NCBI GenBank assembly: GCA_964592425.1
Contig: CAZQCG010000011.1
Span: forward strand, 62,001 to 126,000
DNA length: 64,000 nucleotides
DNA from: Viridilinea sp964592425
Lineage (GTDB): Bacteria > Chloroflexota > Chloroflexia > Chloroflexales > Chloroflexaceae
Direction: 5' to 3'
Below the pieces are notes generated by a model. The model was not told the origin of the DNA. It made no database searches and saw only the letters and a program-made list of their open reading frames with translations. The first letter of the stretch is position 1, and every line of letters starts with the position of its first letter. Below, one piece after another: positions 41,604 through 50,607 of the stretch. The position numbers and the translations under genes are program-made.

Positions 41604-41690
41604 CTGTCTGCTCCGTCTATGGGAAGGGCGGTACGCGCTCGGCAGAAGGGGCGCGCCCTACGCATGGTGCCGAGAAAGCCAGGCCCAACA

Positions 41691-41975
41691 CTAACTCTCG
41701 AAGATCTCGATATGATCACCGGGAACCAGCGTCACGATCGCCTTCTTCCAATCGCGGGTATAGCCAGTCTCACGTCCACGGCGCTTGAGCTTACCACGCA
41801 CATTCATGGTATGCACTTTAGCGACCGAGACATTGAAAATCACTTCAACCGCACGCTTGATCTCGGGCTTGGAGGCGGTACGGATCACTTCAAATGAATA
41901 CTTATTGTCAACCATCAGGCTGGTATTCTTTTCCGTGATCAGTGGGCGGACGATGATCTCATGCGGCGTAGGCAT
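41691..41975 (-). CDS. rplW: 50S ribosomal protein L23
   Basis: uL23 at the tunnel exit, docking site for SRP and trigger factor, 94 residues: IIVRPLITEKNTSLMVDNKY, VHTMNVRGKLKRRGRETGYT. Confidence 0.98.
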   Translation of the reverse strand: MPTPHEIIVRPLITEKNTSLMVDNKYSFEVIRTASKPEIKRAVEVIFNVSVAKVHTMNVRGKLKRRGRETGYTRDWKKAIVTLVPGDHIEIFES

Positions 41976-41981
41976 AGGTAT

Positions 41982-42647
41982 TTACTCCTCGGTACTCGCC
42001 GCAGCAGCGCCGGCACCCTGGCCCAGAATGCCTTCGATCACCTCGATCGCAGCCTGGGGCAACACAATATAGTCATAGTGCAGCAGGTCGCGCACATTGA
42101 GATAACTGGCAAGCAGGGTCTTGACCTTCGGCAGGTTGTTGGCCGAACGCTGGACGATCTGGTTCTGCTCACTCTTGCTATCAATGACGATCAGCGTCTT
42201 ACCCTCAAGGCCGTGGGCCTGCAGGAAGGCAACCGCATCTTTGGTACGCGGGCGCTCAAAGCTGAGGCTATCGACGAAGCGAATCTGCGCGGCGGCACAC
42301 TTGGCTGAGAGGGCCGAGCGTACTGCCAGGCGGCGCATCTTGCGCGGCATATTGAGACGGTAGGAGCGCGGATGGGGGCCGTGGGCAACCCCACCACCCA
42401 TACGATGGGGGGCCCGCGCGCTACCCTGACGAGCACGCCCGGTGCCCTTCTGACGATAGAGCTTGCGTGTGCTCCCTTTGACCTCACCGCGACCACGGGT
42501 ATTATGCGTACCAAGACGGGCATTGGCGGCCTGCATCACCACATACTGATGCATCACCGGGATGTTCGGCGTAATGCCGAAGATATAGTCGTTGAGCTCG
42601 ATCGTACCGACCGGCTCACCGCTCTGACTGTAAAGTGTCGCCTGCAT
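41982..42647 (-). CDS. rplD: 50S ribosomal protein L4
   Basis: uL4, tunnel constriction protein and, in E. coli, S10-operon repressor, 221 residues. GEVKGSTRKLYRQKGTGRAR and APHRMGGGVAHGPHPRSYRL form the internal loop. A C-terminal Ala-rich tail follows. Confidence 0.98.
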   Translation of the reverse strand: MQATLYSQSGEPVGTIELNDYIFGITPNIPVMHQYVVMQAANARLGTHNTRGRGEVKGSTRKLYRQKGTGRARQGSARAPHRMGGGVAHGPHPRSYRLNMPRKMRRLAVRSALSAKCAAAQIRFVDSLSFERPRTKDAVAFLQAHGLEGKTLIVIDSKSEQNQIVQRSANNLPKVKTLLASYLNVRDLLHYDYIVLPQAAIEVIEGILGQGAGAAAASTEE

Positions 42648-42661
42648 CTATAAACTCCCCT

Positions 42662-43291
42662 TTAGCCCTTCACCGCCTTGCGGATCTGGAGCAGGCCGTT
42701 ACGGGCACCGGGGACGGAGCCCTTCACCAGGATGAGGTTCTTCTCGGGCAGCACCTCAACCACTTCGAGGCTCTGCACTGTCACACGCTTGCCGCCCATG
42801 CGACCGGCCATCTTCTGGCCCTTCCAGACACGCCCAGGCGCGTTACCAGCACCGATCGAGCCAGGGGCGCGATGACGATCACTCTGGCCGTGGGTCTTGG
42901 GGCCACCACGAAAGCCATGGCGCTTAACCACACCAGCGAAGCCACGACCCTTGGAATTACCAGAGACATCAACTTTCTGGCCCGACTTGAAGAGATCGAC
43001 GTTGAGCACCTCACCGACAGTATGCACAGTAGGATCATCGGCGCTGAACTCGCGCAGGATACGCACCAGCGTACCGGCGGGCTTGAGGTGGCCAATCTGC
43101 GGGCGGGTCAGCTTGCGCGCCTCAACCTGCTCGAAACCGATCTGGACGGCGTTGTAGCCATCATGCTCAGCGGTGCGAATCTGGGTAACAACGCATGGCC
43201 CGGCGCTGATCACGGTGACTGGGACAACCTCCCCTTTCTCGGTGAAGACCTGGAGCATCCCCACCTTGCGGCCTAACAATCCATGAACCAT
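42662..43291 (-). CDS. rplC: 50S ribosomal protein L3
   Basis: uL3, near the peptidyl-transferase centre. ATG 43291 (MVHGLLGRKVGMLQVFTEKG) follows GGAGGTAGCAGTA; 209 residues. Contains the loop KRHGFRGGPKTHGQSDRHRA. The frame upstream to 43345 is unsupported. Confidence 0.97.
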   Translation of the reverse strand: MVHGLLGRKVGMLQVFTEKGEVVPVTVISAGPCVVTQIRTAEHDGYNAVQIGFEQVEARKLTRPQIGHLKPAGTLVRILREFSADDPTVHTVGEVLNVDLFKSGQKVDVSGNSKGRGFAGVVKRHGFRGGPKTHGQSDRHRAPGSIGAGNAPGRVWKGQKMAGRMGGKRVTVQSLEVVEVLPEKNLILVKGSVPGARNGLLQIRKAVKG

Positions 43292-43390
43292 TACTGCTAC
43301 CTCCGCAGCATGCGTCATGCGCAGCGGCTGCCTTTCTGAAAACAATCCGGCCCAGACAGGTCTCCAGGCCTATAGTTTTGCTGGGTTCGC

Positions 43391-43699
43391 TTAAAGCTTG
43401 ATCTCGATATCCACACCGGCAGGCAGGTTGAGCTTCATCAGCGCATTGATCGTCTGCTGGCTCGGGTCAAGCACATCGATAAGCCGCTTATGGGTACGGA
43501 TTTCGAACTGTTCCTGCGAGTCTTTATCGATAAAGGGCGAACGGATCACGCTGTACTTTTCGATCCGTGTTGGCAAGGGCACCGGACCAGCGACCAGGGC
43601 CCCGGTTCGCTCGGCTGCCTCAACGATCTGGCGGGCCGACTGATCCAGGATCTTGTGGTCGTAGGCCTTGAGACGAATACGCACCTTCTGCTTGGCCAT
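43391..43699 (-). CDS. rpsJ: 30S ribosomal protein S10
   Basis: uS10, also NusE in antitermination, 102 residues from ATG 43699 (MAKQKVRIRLKAYDHKILDQ), preceded by AGAGGAAACT. Contains PLPTRIEKYSVIRSPFIDKD. First gene of the S10 set, 90 bases after tuf. Confidence 0.98.
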   Translation of the reverse strand: MAKQKVRIRLKAYDHKILDQSARQIVEAAERTGALVAGPVPLPTRIEKYSVIRSPFIDKDSQEQFEIRTHKRLIDVLDPSQQTINALMKLNLPAGVDIEIKL

Positions 43700-43789
43700 A
43701 GTTTCCTCTATCATCAGCACTGAGCGGGGCATCCCAACCGACGCTACGCACGAACGGCCAGGACACCCGGCCCAGAGCCCTGGATCACC

Positions 43790-44995
<1,206 letters not shown>

Positions 44996-45091
44996 AGTCT
45001 ATTCCTCACTCAACTCCACTAAAGTGTACCGAAAGAAGACCGAGAACCGAGGTGAGCCAACCGGACGAGCATCGCACTGAGCTCTAAATGC

Positions 45092-46000
45092 CTACACTTC
45101 ATGCGGATGCCGGAAGTCCTGGCTGCACCAGCAGGCGTAGAGGGCGGCAGGGAGTAGGCGCATTCGCTGGCGCTCACGCAGAACCAATTCACCAGCGCTG
45201 GTAGTGCCAGGGAGGGCTTCCAGCGCACTTGCGAGGACATTTTGCAGGGTCAGGGCCGACATACTGGTTGCATAGGCATTGAGTAAAACTGCCAGCGGGT
45301 GTTCAGACAACAAGCGCGCAGACTGCTGAAGCAGGCCAGACAACTGTTCATGCAGACGCCAGATCTCACCACGGGGGCCGCGCCCGAAGACGGGCGGATC
45401 CATCAAGATCAGGTCGTAGCGACTACCGCGGCGGAGTTCACGGGCAAGGAACTTGCCCACATCATCAACCAGCCAGCGGATCGGGCGATGATCAAGCTTT
45501 GAGAGTTGCTGATTCTCCTGAGCCCAGCGGACAGCTGGCTTTGAAGCATCAACATGAGTCACACGGGCACCACAACTAGCCAGAAAGAGGCTGGTGAGGC
45601 CAGTATAACCAAAGAGCACCAGGGTATTCGGCTCACGGCGGGTTGCCAGAAGGCCCGCAAGCCAGGCCCAATGGGCACTATGTTCAGGAAAGACCCCCGT
45701 ATGACGAAAGGGGGTCGGACGAACCCAAAAATGCAAATTGTTCTGGTGCAACTGCCACTGTTCGGGCAACGGGCGGTGTTGGAGCCACTGTCCGGGGCTT
45801 TCATCACTGCCCCTGGTCTTCACAAAGGTCGCATCGGCGCATTCCCATTGGTGCGCAGCGAGAGTGGGGGGCCAGATGGCCTGGGTTTCAGGCCGTACCA
45901 GGGTGTAGGAACCAAAGCGTTCAAGTTTGGCCCCATTTCCCGTATCGAGCAACTCGTAGTCGGGCCAGGGGGGTGGATCGAGCAGGTAGAGCGCAGCCAA
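45092..46000 (-). CDS. Class I SAM-dependent methyltransferase, RlmI/RlmK-like
   Basis: Predicted nucleic-acid (probably rRNA) methyltransferase of 302 residues starting at TTG 46000. The N-terminal beta-rich part (LERFGSYTLVRPETQAIWPP) precedes the catalytic domain: FRHTGVFPEHSAHWAWLAGL, the SAM loop LVLFGYTGLTSLFLASCGA, the acidic VTHVDASKPAVRWAQEN, and catalytic motif IV ILMDPPVFGRGPRGEIW. It resembles COG1092 proteins but lacks a PUA domain. The family methylates 23S rRNA in some species; the exact base is unknown. Its position inside the str operon, between fusA (52-base gap) and tuf, is unusual and suggests co-expression with the translation machinery. Confidence 0.8.
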   Translation of the reverse strand: MAALYLLDPPPWPDYELLDTGNGAKLERFGSYTLVRPETQAIWPPTLAAHQWECADATFVKTRGSDESPGQWLQHRPLPEQWQLHQNNLHFWVRPTPFRHTGVFPEHSAHWAWLAGLLATRREPNTLVLFGYTGLTSLFLASCGARVTHVDASKPAVRWAQENQQLSKLDHRPIRWLVDDVGKFLARELRRGSRYDLILMDPPVFGRGPRGEIWRLHEQLSGLLQQSARLLSEHPLAVLLNAYATSMSALTLQNVLASALEALPGTTSAGELVLRERQRMRLLPAALYACWCSQDFRHPHEV

Positions 46001-46052
46001 ACCTGTCTATCCTATGCAGAGCAAGCCAGCGGAGGGTTGAGCGCCGGCAGCA

Positions 46053-48161
46053 TCAACTTGCACTGCGCTTCTCAATAATCTCCTTGGCCAGACCATCAGG
46101 CAGGGCATCGTAGTGATCAAACTCCATCGACGAAGTGGCGCGACCCTGAGTGGCCGAACGCAGGTCGGTGGTATAACCAAACATTGAGGCAAGCGGCACG
46201 AAGGCTTTAACGATCTGTGCATTGCCGCGAGCCTCCATCCCTTCAACCCGACCACGGCGCGAGTTGAGGTCACCGAGGACAGTGCCAAGAAAATCCTCAG
46301 GGGTAGTCGTCTCGACCTTCATGATCGGCTCAAGCAACTGGGGACGTCCTTTGCGCACACCATCTTTAAGCGACATCGAAGCGGCAATCTTGAAGGCCAT
46401 TTCGGAGGAGTCAACCTCGTGGAAGGAGCCATCGTAGAGGGTGGCCTTGAGGTCTACAACCGGATAGCCTGCGACGACGCCGGTCTGCATAGCCTCTTTG
46501 ATACCCTGCTCAACGGCGGGAACATACTCACGGGGAATGGTACCACCGACGATACCGTTGACAAACTCAAAGCCGACCCCAGGCTGTTGGGGCTCAAACT
46601 TGATCTTGACATGAGCATACTGACCCTTGCCGCCGGTCTGGCGCACAAAGCGGGTCTCGATATCAATTGGCGAGGTAATCCGCTCGCGGTAGGAGACCTG
46701 GGGTTTACCCTGATTAGCCTCAACCTTATACTCGCGGCGCATACGGTCAACGATCACCTCAAGGTGCAACTCACCCATCCCTTTAATGATCGTCTGGCCA
46801 GTCTCCTGGTCGGTATAGACGCGGAAGGTTGGATCTTCCTCACTCAGGCGATGGAGAGCGATAGCCATCTTATCCTGATCAGCCTTGGTCTTGGGCTCAA
46901 TCGCCAGTTCGACGACCGGCTCAGGGAAGCGAATGCTTTCAAGGACAATCGGGTTGGCCGGGTCACAGATCGTATCGCCGGTGAAGCTCTGTTTGGGGCC
47001 GACCATCGCGGCAATATCGCCAGCATAGACGGTGTCAATATCTTCGCGATGGTTGGCGTGCATCTGCAGGATGCGCCCGAGACGCTCACGCTGGCCACGG
47101 GTGCTATTGAGGACGTAGTTACCCTTTTCGATCGTGCCGGAGTAGACGCGGAAGTAGGCCAATTTGCCTACGTAGGGGTCGGCGACGATCTTAAAAACTA
47201 GGCCTGTGAAGGGAGCACCATCGCTGGTGGCACGGGTGATCAACTCAGCACCCTCCTCATCGACGACATGGCCGGGGAGGGCGCCAACGATGGCCGGGCG
47301 ATCAAGCGGCGACGGAAGGTACTCGACCACCGCATCAAGGAGTTTTTGCACACCCTTATTCTTGAGAGCGGCACCGCAGAGCACCGGCACAAGTTTGCCT
47401 TCGATGGTCGCTTTGCGCAGACCACGCTTCAGTTCCTCAATCCCAAGCTCTTCACCCTCGAGATAGAGCAGAGTCAATTCATCATCGGTCTCGGCGATCA
47501 TCTCAACAAGGTCAGCGCGAGCCTGCTGGGCAGCATCAAGCAGATGCGCAGGAATCTCCGTATCAACAATATCCTTGCCGAGATCATCATTGTAGATGGT
47601 TGCCTTGAGGGTGAAGAGGTCGATCGTACCCTTAAAGCTATCTTCAGCGCCGATCGGCAATTGCACCACAGCGGGCTTCGCACCGAGGCGATCAATGATC
47701 ATACTGACGCAGCGCTCAAAGCTCGCACCAGTGCGATCCATCTTATTGACGAAGCAAATACGGGGTACATTATACTTATCAGCCTGGCGCCAGACCGTCT
47801 CAGACTGGGGCTCAACCCCGGCGACACCATCGAAGACGACCACCCCACCATCAAGTACACGCAGCGAGCGCTCAACCTCGACGGTAAAATCGACGTGGCC
47901 AGGTGTATCGATGATATTGATGCGGTAGACCAGATCGGCGAACTTCCACTGAGCAGTGGTTGCAGCCGAAGTAATGGTAATACCGCGCTCCTGCTCCTGG
48001 GGCATCCAGTCCATCGTCGCGGTACCTTCGTGGACCTCGCCGATCTTATAGGTACGCCCGGTATAGAACAGGATGCGCTCGGTAGTGGTGGTCTTACCGG
48101 CGTCGATATGGGCAATAATGCCGATATTACGAACTTTTTCGAGCTCGAACTGGCGTGGCAT
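46053..48161 (-). CDS. fusA: Elongation factor G
   Basis: Translocase GTPase, 702 residues. GIIAHIDAGKTTTTERIL, GITITSAATT, IDTPGHVDFT and NKMDRTGA are the G1-G4 motifs; domain IV has PREYVPAVEQGIKEAM and FHEVDSSEMAFKIAAS; ends MEFDHYDALPDGLAKEII. 13 bases after rpsG. Confidence 0.98.
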   Translation of the reverse strand: MPRQFELEKVRNIGIIAHIDAGKTTTTERILFYTGRTYKIGEVHEGTATMDWMPQEQERGITITSAATTAQWKFADLVYRINIIDTPGHVDFTVEVERSLRVLDGGVVVFDGVAGVEPQSETVWRQADKYNVPRICFVNKMDRTGASFERCVSMIIDRLGAKPAVVQLPIGAEDSFKGTIDLFTLKATIYNDDLGKDIVDTEIPAHLLDAAQQARADLVEMIAETDDELTLLYLEGEELGIEELKRGLRKATIEGKLVPVLCGAALKNKGVQKLLDAVVEYLPSPLDRPAIVGALPGHVVDEEGAELITRATSDGAPFTGLVFKIVADPYVGKLAYFRVYSGTIEKGNYVLNSTRGQRERLGRILQMHANHREDIDTVYAGDIAAMVGPKQSFTGDTICDPANPIVLESIRFPEPVVELAIEPKTKADQDKMAIALHRLSEEDPTFRVYTDQETGQTIIKGMGELHLEVIVDRMRREYKVEANQGKPQVSYRERITSPIDIETRFVRQTGGKGQYAHVKIKFEPQQPGVGFEFVNGIVGGTIPREYVPAVEQGIKEAMQTGVVAGYPVVDLKATLYDGSFHEVDSSEMAFKIAASMSLKDGVRKGRPQLLEPIMKVETTTPEDFLGTVLGDLNSRRGRVEGMEARGNAQIVKAFVPLASMFGYTTDLRSATQGRATSSMEFDHYDALPDGLAKEIIEKRSAS

Positions 48162-48174
48162 ACCGCTACCTTAA

Positions 48175-48648
48175 CTACAGACGGCCATAATGGGCGAAAG
48201 CGCGGTTGGCCTCGGCCATCTTATGCACGTCTTCTTTGCGTTTAATCGTATTGCCGGTGTTGTTATAGGCGTCAACCAACTCATTAGCCAGGCGTTCGTG
48301 CATAGGACGACCGCTGCGTGAGCGAGAGGCGATCAGCAGCCAGCGCATTGCAAGGGCATAGCGGCGATCGCTCTTCACTTCAACCGGCACCTGGTAAGTG
48401 GCACCGCCAACCCGCTTGGGTTTGACTTCAATCGACGGGCTGGCATTACGGAGAGCCTGCTCGAAGACCTCCATCTGGGTCTTACGGGTACGCTCAGCGG
48501 CAAGGTCAAGGGCATCATAGACAATGCGCTCAGCGACACTCTTCTTACCACGTTCCATAACCCGATTGATAAACTTCTGCACGAGCACACTGTTGTAGCG
48601 GGCATCGGGCGGTGGGACACGCTTCTGAATATCACCACGACGAGGCAT
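48175..48648 (-). CDS. rpsG: 30S ribosomal protein S7
   Basis: uS7, nucleates the 30S head, 157 residues: MPRRGDIQKRVPPPDARYNS, RVGGATYQVPVEVKSDRRYA and ANRAFAHYGRL at the end. Confidence 0.98.
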   Translation of the reverse strand: MPRRGDIQKRVPPPDARYNSVLVQKFINRVMERGKKSVAERIVYDALDLAAERTRKTQMEVFEQALRNASPSIEVKPKRVGGATYQVPVEVKSDRRYALAMRWLLIASRSRSGRPMHERLANELVDAYNNTGNTIKRKEDVHKMAEANRAFAHYGRL

Positions 48649-48670
48649 CGCAGTTCCTTTGCGTTAGTGG

Positions 48671-49105
48671 CTAGCGCTTCTTGCCAACGGGCTGCACATT
48701 TTTCTTAGTTCCATACTTGGAACGACCCTGCTTACGACCGTTGACACCCTGGGTATCGAGCGTACCGCGCACGATATGGTAGCGTACGCCGGGCAGATCC
48801 TTAACGCGACCGCCGCGGATAAGCACCACCGAGTGCTCCTGAAGGTTATGGCCCTCACCAGGGATATAGGCCGTAACTTCGATCCCGTTGGAGAGGCGCA
48901 CGCGGGCAATCTTGCGCAGCGCCGAGTTAGGCTTCTTCGGCGTCACCGTCGCCACTTTGGTACAGACACCCCGCTTCTGGGGCGAACCGCGCCCACGACT
49001 CAGCTTGCCTTTCAGCGAGTTGTAGGTGAAGCGCAGGGCGGGCGCCTTGGTCTTCTTCTCTACCGGCTTCCGCGGTTTGCGCACGAGCTGATTGATAGTC
49101 GGCAT
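48671..49105 (-). CDS. rpsL: 30S ribosomal protein S12
   Basis: uS12, decoding-centre protein, 144 residues from ATG 49105 (MPTINQLVRKPRKPVEKKTK) after GCAGGAGTGCTGG. Contains the streptomycin-region motifs CTKVATVTPKKPNSALRKIA and PGEGHNLQEHSVVLIRGGRV with the Lys positions unchanged. First gene of the translation block, with a promoter at 49268-49296. Confidence 0.98.
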   Translation of the reverse strand: MPTINQLVRKPRKPVEKKTKAPALRFTYNSLKGKLSRGRGSPQKRGVCTKVATVTPKKPNSALRKIARVRLSNGIEVTAYIPGEGHNLQEHSVVLIRGGRVKDLPGVRYHIVRGTLDTQGVNGRKQGRSKYGTKKNVQPVGKKR

Positions 49106-49267
49106 CCAGCACTCCTGCAAGTCTCAGACTGCCCTCAACAACAGCATTGAGCGAGACAAAATAATATCCGGGCCTCTAATCTGGTCGCAGCGACGGCTGC
49201 GCCTTAGAGCAGGCCGGTTTCATACACACAAATAGCCTTGACACACGCCTATGCGCGGCCAAAACCG

Positions 49268-49296
49268 AGTATACCACCTTGGTAGGGGCTTGTCAA
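49268..49296 (-). promoter_or_regulatory. Promoter of the str/S10/spc/alpha block
   Basis: TTGACA (49291-49296) and TATACT (49268-49273) on the minus strand with a 17-bp spacer and an extended TG before the -10. It sits in the 180-base gap between the nfi stop and rpsL; the leader is about 155 nt and holds a hairpin CGCAGC-n4-GCTGCG. Confidence 0.85.
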
Positions 49297-49302
49297 ACCT
49301 GG

Positions 49303-49968
49303 TTAGCCGGGCAGAGGCAGCACCCCATTCGAGGCGAGGTTGTGGGCATAACGCGTAGTTGCGGGGAGGCGATAGCGGGTAACGCAGGCCATGACGAGGT
49401 CGGTGGCGGTGACCAGGCTAACCCGATGACCAGGCGAGACGTAGACGGGGCGCACGCGGCTGCGCGTGCGAAGCACCCAGCCGATCGTTTCGTCCTGGTC
49501 GCTCAACGGCACGCGGGCACCCCGGTCATTGGGCAGCAATGGGTGAGTACCGATCAGGCGTGATTTGGCGCAGCCGATGGTGGGCAGGCCAGTGAGAACA
49601 CCCAGGTGGCAGGCGATACCGAAGCGACGCGGGTGGGCAAGGCCCTGCCCATCACAGATGATCAGGTCGGGCGGGGTGGCAAGTTGGGCCAGAGCGGCAA
49701 GGATAACCGGGATCTCACGGAAGGAGAGAAAGCCAGGTACATAGGGAAAGCATACCGGGGCGCGGGCCAGAGCGTAGGCAAGGGGCACCAATGAGGGGAA
49801 GCCGAGTACGACGACGGCAGCACGGGCAGTGGCGCCCTCATCTTCGAAGCCTACATCGACACCGGCCACGCTGCGTAAATCAGCAACGTCGTCGGTGAGT
49901 TGCACCTGGGTACGCAGGGCCTCTTGCACGGCAACCGCAGCAGAGAGGGTGGTAGGCCAATCGGTCAT
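49303..49968 (-). CDS. nfi: Endonuclease V
   Basis: Cleaves DNA (or RNA) one nucleotide 3' to inosine, part of deaminated-base repair. 221 residues. VAGVDVGFEDEG holds the first catalytic Asp; FPYVPGFLSFREIPVIL is the PYIP-like wedge motif; LIICDGQGLAHPRRFGIACH is the metal-site core. Starts 12 bases after the molybdopterin-protein gene, probably co-transcribed. Confidence 0.95.
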   Translation of the reverse strand: MTDWPTTLSAAVAVQEALRTQVQLTDDVADLRSVAGVDVGFEDEGATARAAVVVLGFPSLVPLAYALARAPVCFPYVPGFLSFREIPVILAALAQLATPPDLIICDGQGLAHPRRFGIACHLGVLTGLPTIGCAKSRLIGTHPLLPNDRGARVPLSDQDETIGWVLRTRSRVRPVYVSPGHRVSLVTATDLVMACVTRYRLPATTRYAHNLASNGVLPLPG

Positions 49969-49980
49969 AGCTTGCTGTGT

Positions 49981-50595
49981 CTATTCAGCATAACGCTCTT
50001 CGCGCCAGGGGTCGGCATTGTTGTTATAGCCGTAGCGCTCCCAGAAGCCGAATTTGTCCTGGCTGAGGAATTCGATGCCGCGCAACCATTTGGCACTCTT
50101 CCAGAAATATTTGCCGGGGGTGAGCAGGCGCAGCGGATAGCCATGGTCGGGCGTCAACTCTTCACCCTCGTACTTGTAGGCCAACAGGGCATCGGGGTGC
50201 AGCATAACCTCAAGGGGGATATTGGTGGTAAAGCCATGCTCGCAATGGGCGAGGACATATTTGGCGCTGGGCTTGAGGGTTGGCAGATTACGCAGGAACT
50301 CGCTGAAGCGCACACCCTCCCAGCGGGTATCGAGCTTGCTCCAGCGGGTGACACAATGGATGTCGGTGACGACGGTGACCGTCGGTAGGGTGCGGAATTC
50401 GGCGAAGCTAAAGTGAGCGGGGGCCTCGAGTTCACCCCAGACGCGCAGATCCCAGCTGTGCTCAAGTTCGTGGTAGATCGGCACCTTGCCATAGTGAAGC
50501 ACAGGAAACTTGTCGGTGACATACTGCCCGGGCGGGACGCGACTCGCTTCGGCTTCGGCCAGGCGAGCATCGCGCTTCTTATAGGTGTTGAACAT
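49981..50595 (-). CDS. Sulfite-oxidase-fold molybdopterin protein
   Basis: The 204-residue protein consists of the oxidoreductase molybdopterin-binding domain alone. After FPVLHYGKVPIYHELEHSWD and LRVWGELEAPAHFSFAEFRT comes the core VTDIHCVTRWSKLDTRWEGV: the Cys coordinates molybdenum. LTPDHGYPLRLLTPGKYFWK and KWLRGIEFLSQDKFGFWERY complete the fold. No heme domain, Tat signal or MsrQ-like partner is present, so it is not a classical sulfite oxidase or MsrP; substrate unknown. AGGAG precedes the ATG. It lies between the WD40 fusion and nfi. Confidence 0.88.
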   Translation of the reverse strand: MFNTYKKRDARLAEAEASRVPPGQYVTDKFPVLHYGKVPIYHELEHSWDLRVWGELEAPAHFSFAEFRTLPTVTVVTDIHCVTRWSKLDTRWEGVRFSEFLRNLPTLKPSAKYVLAHCEHGFTTNIPLEVMLHPDALLAYKYEGEELTPDHGYPLRLLTPGKYFWKSAKWLRGIEFLSQDKFGFWERYGYNNNADPWREERYAE

Positions 50596-50607
50596 GCGGT
50601 TCTCCTT

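Noticed and set aside
49234..49260. Plus-strand TTGACA in the nfi-rpsL gap
   Set aside because: No -10 at a suitable distance and no plus-strand gene follows.
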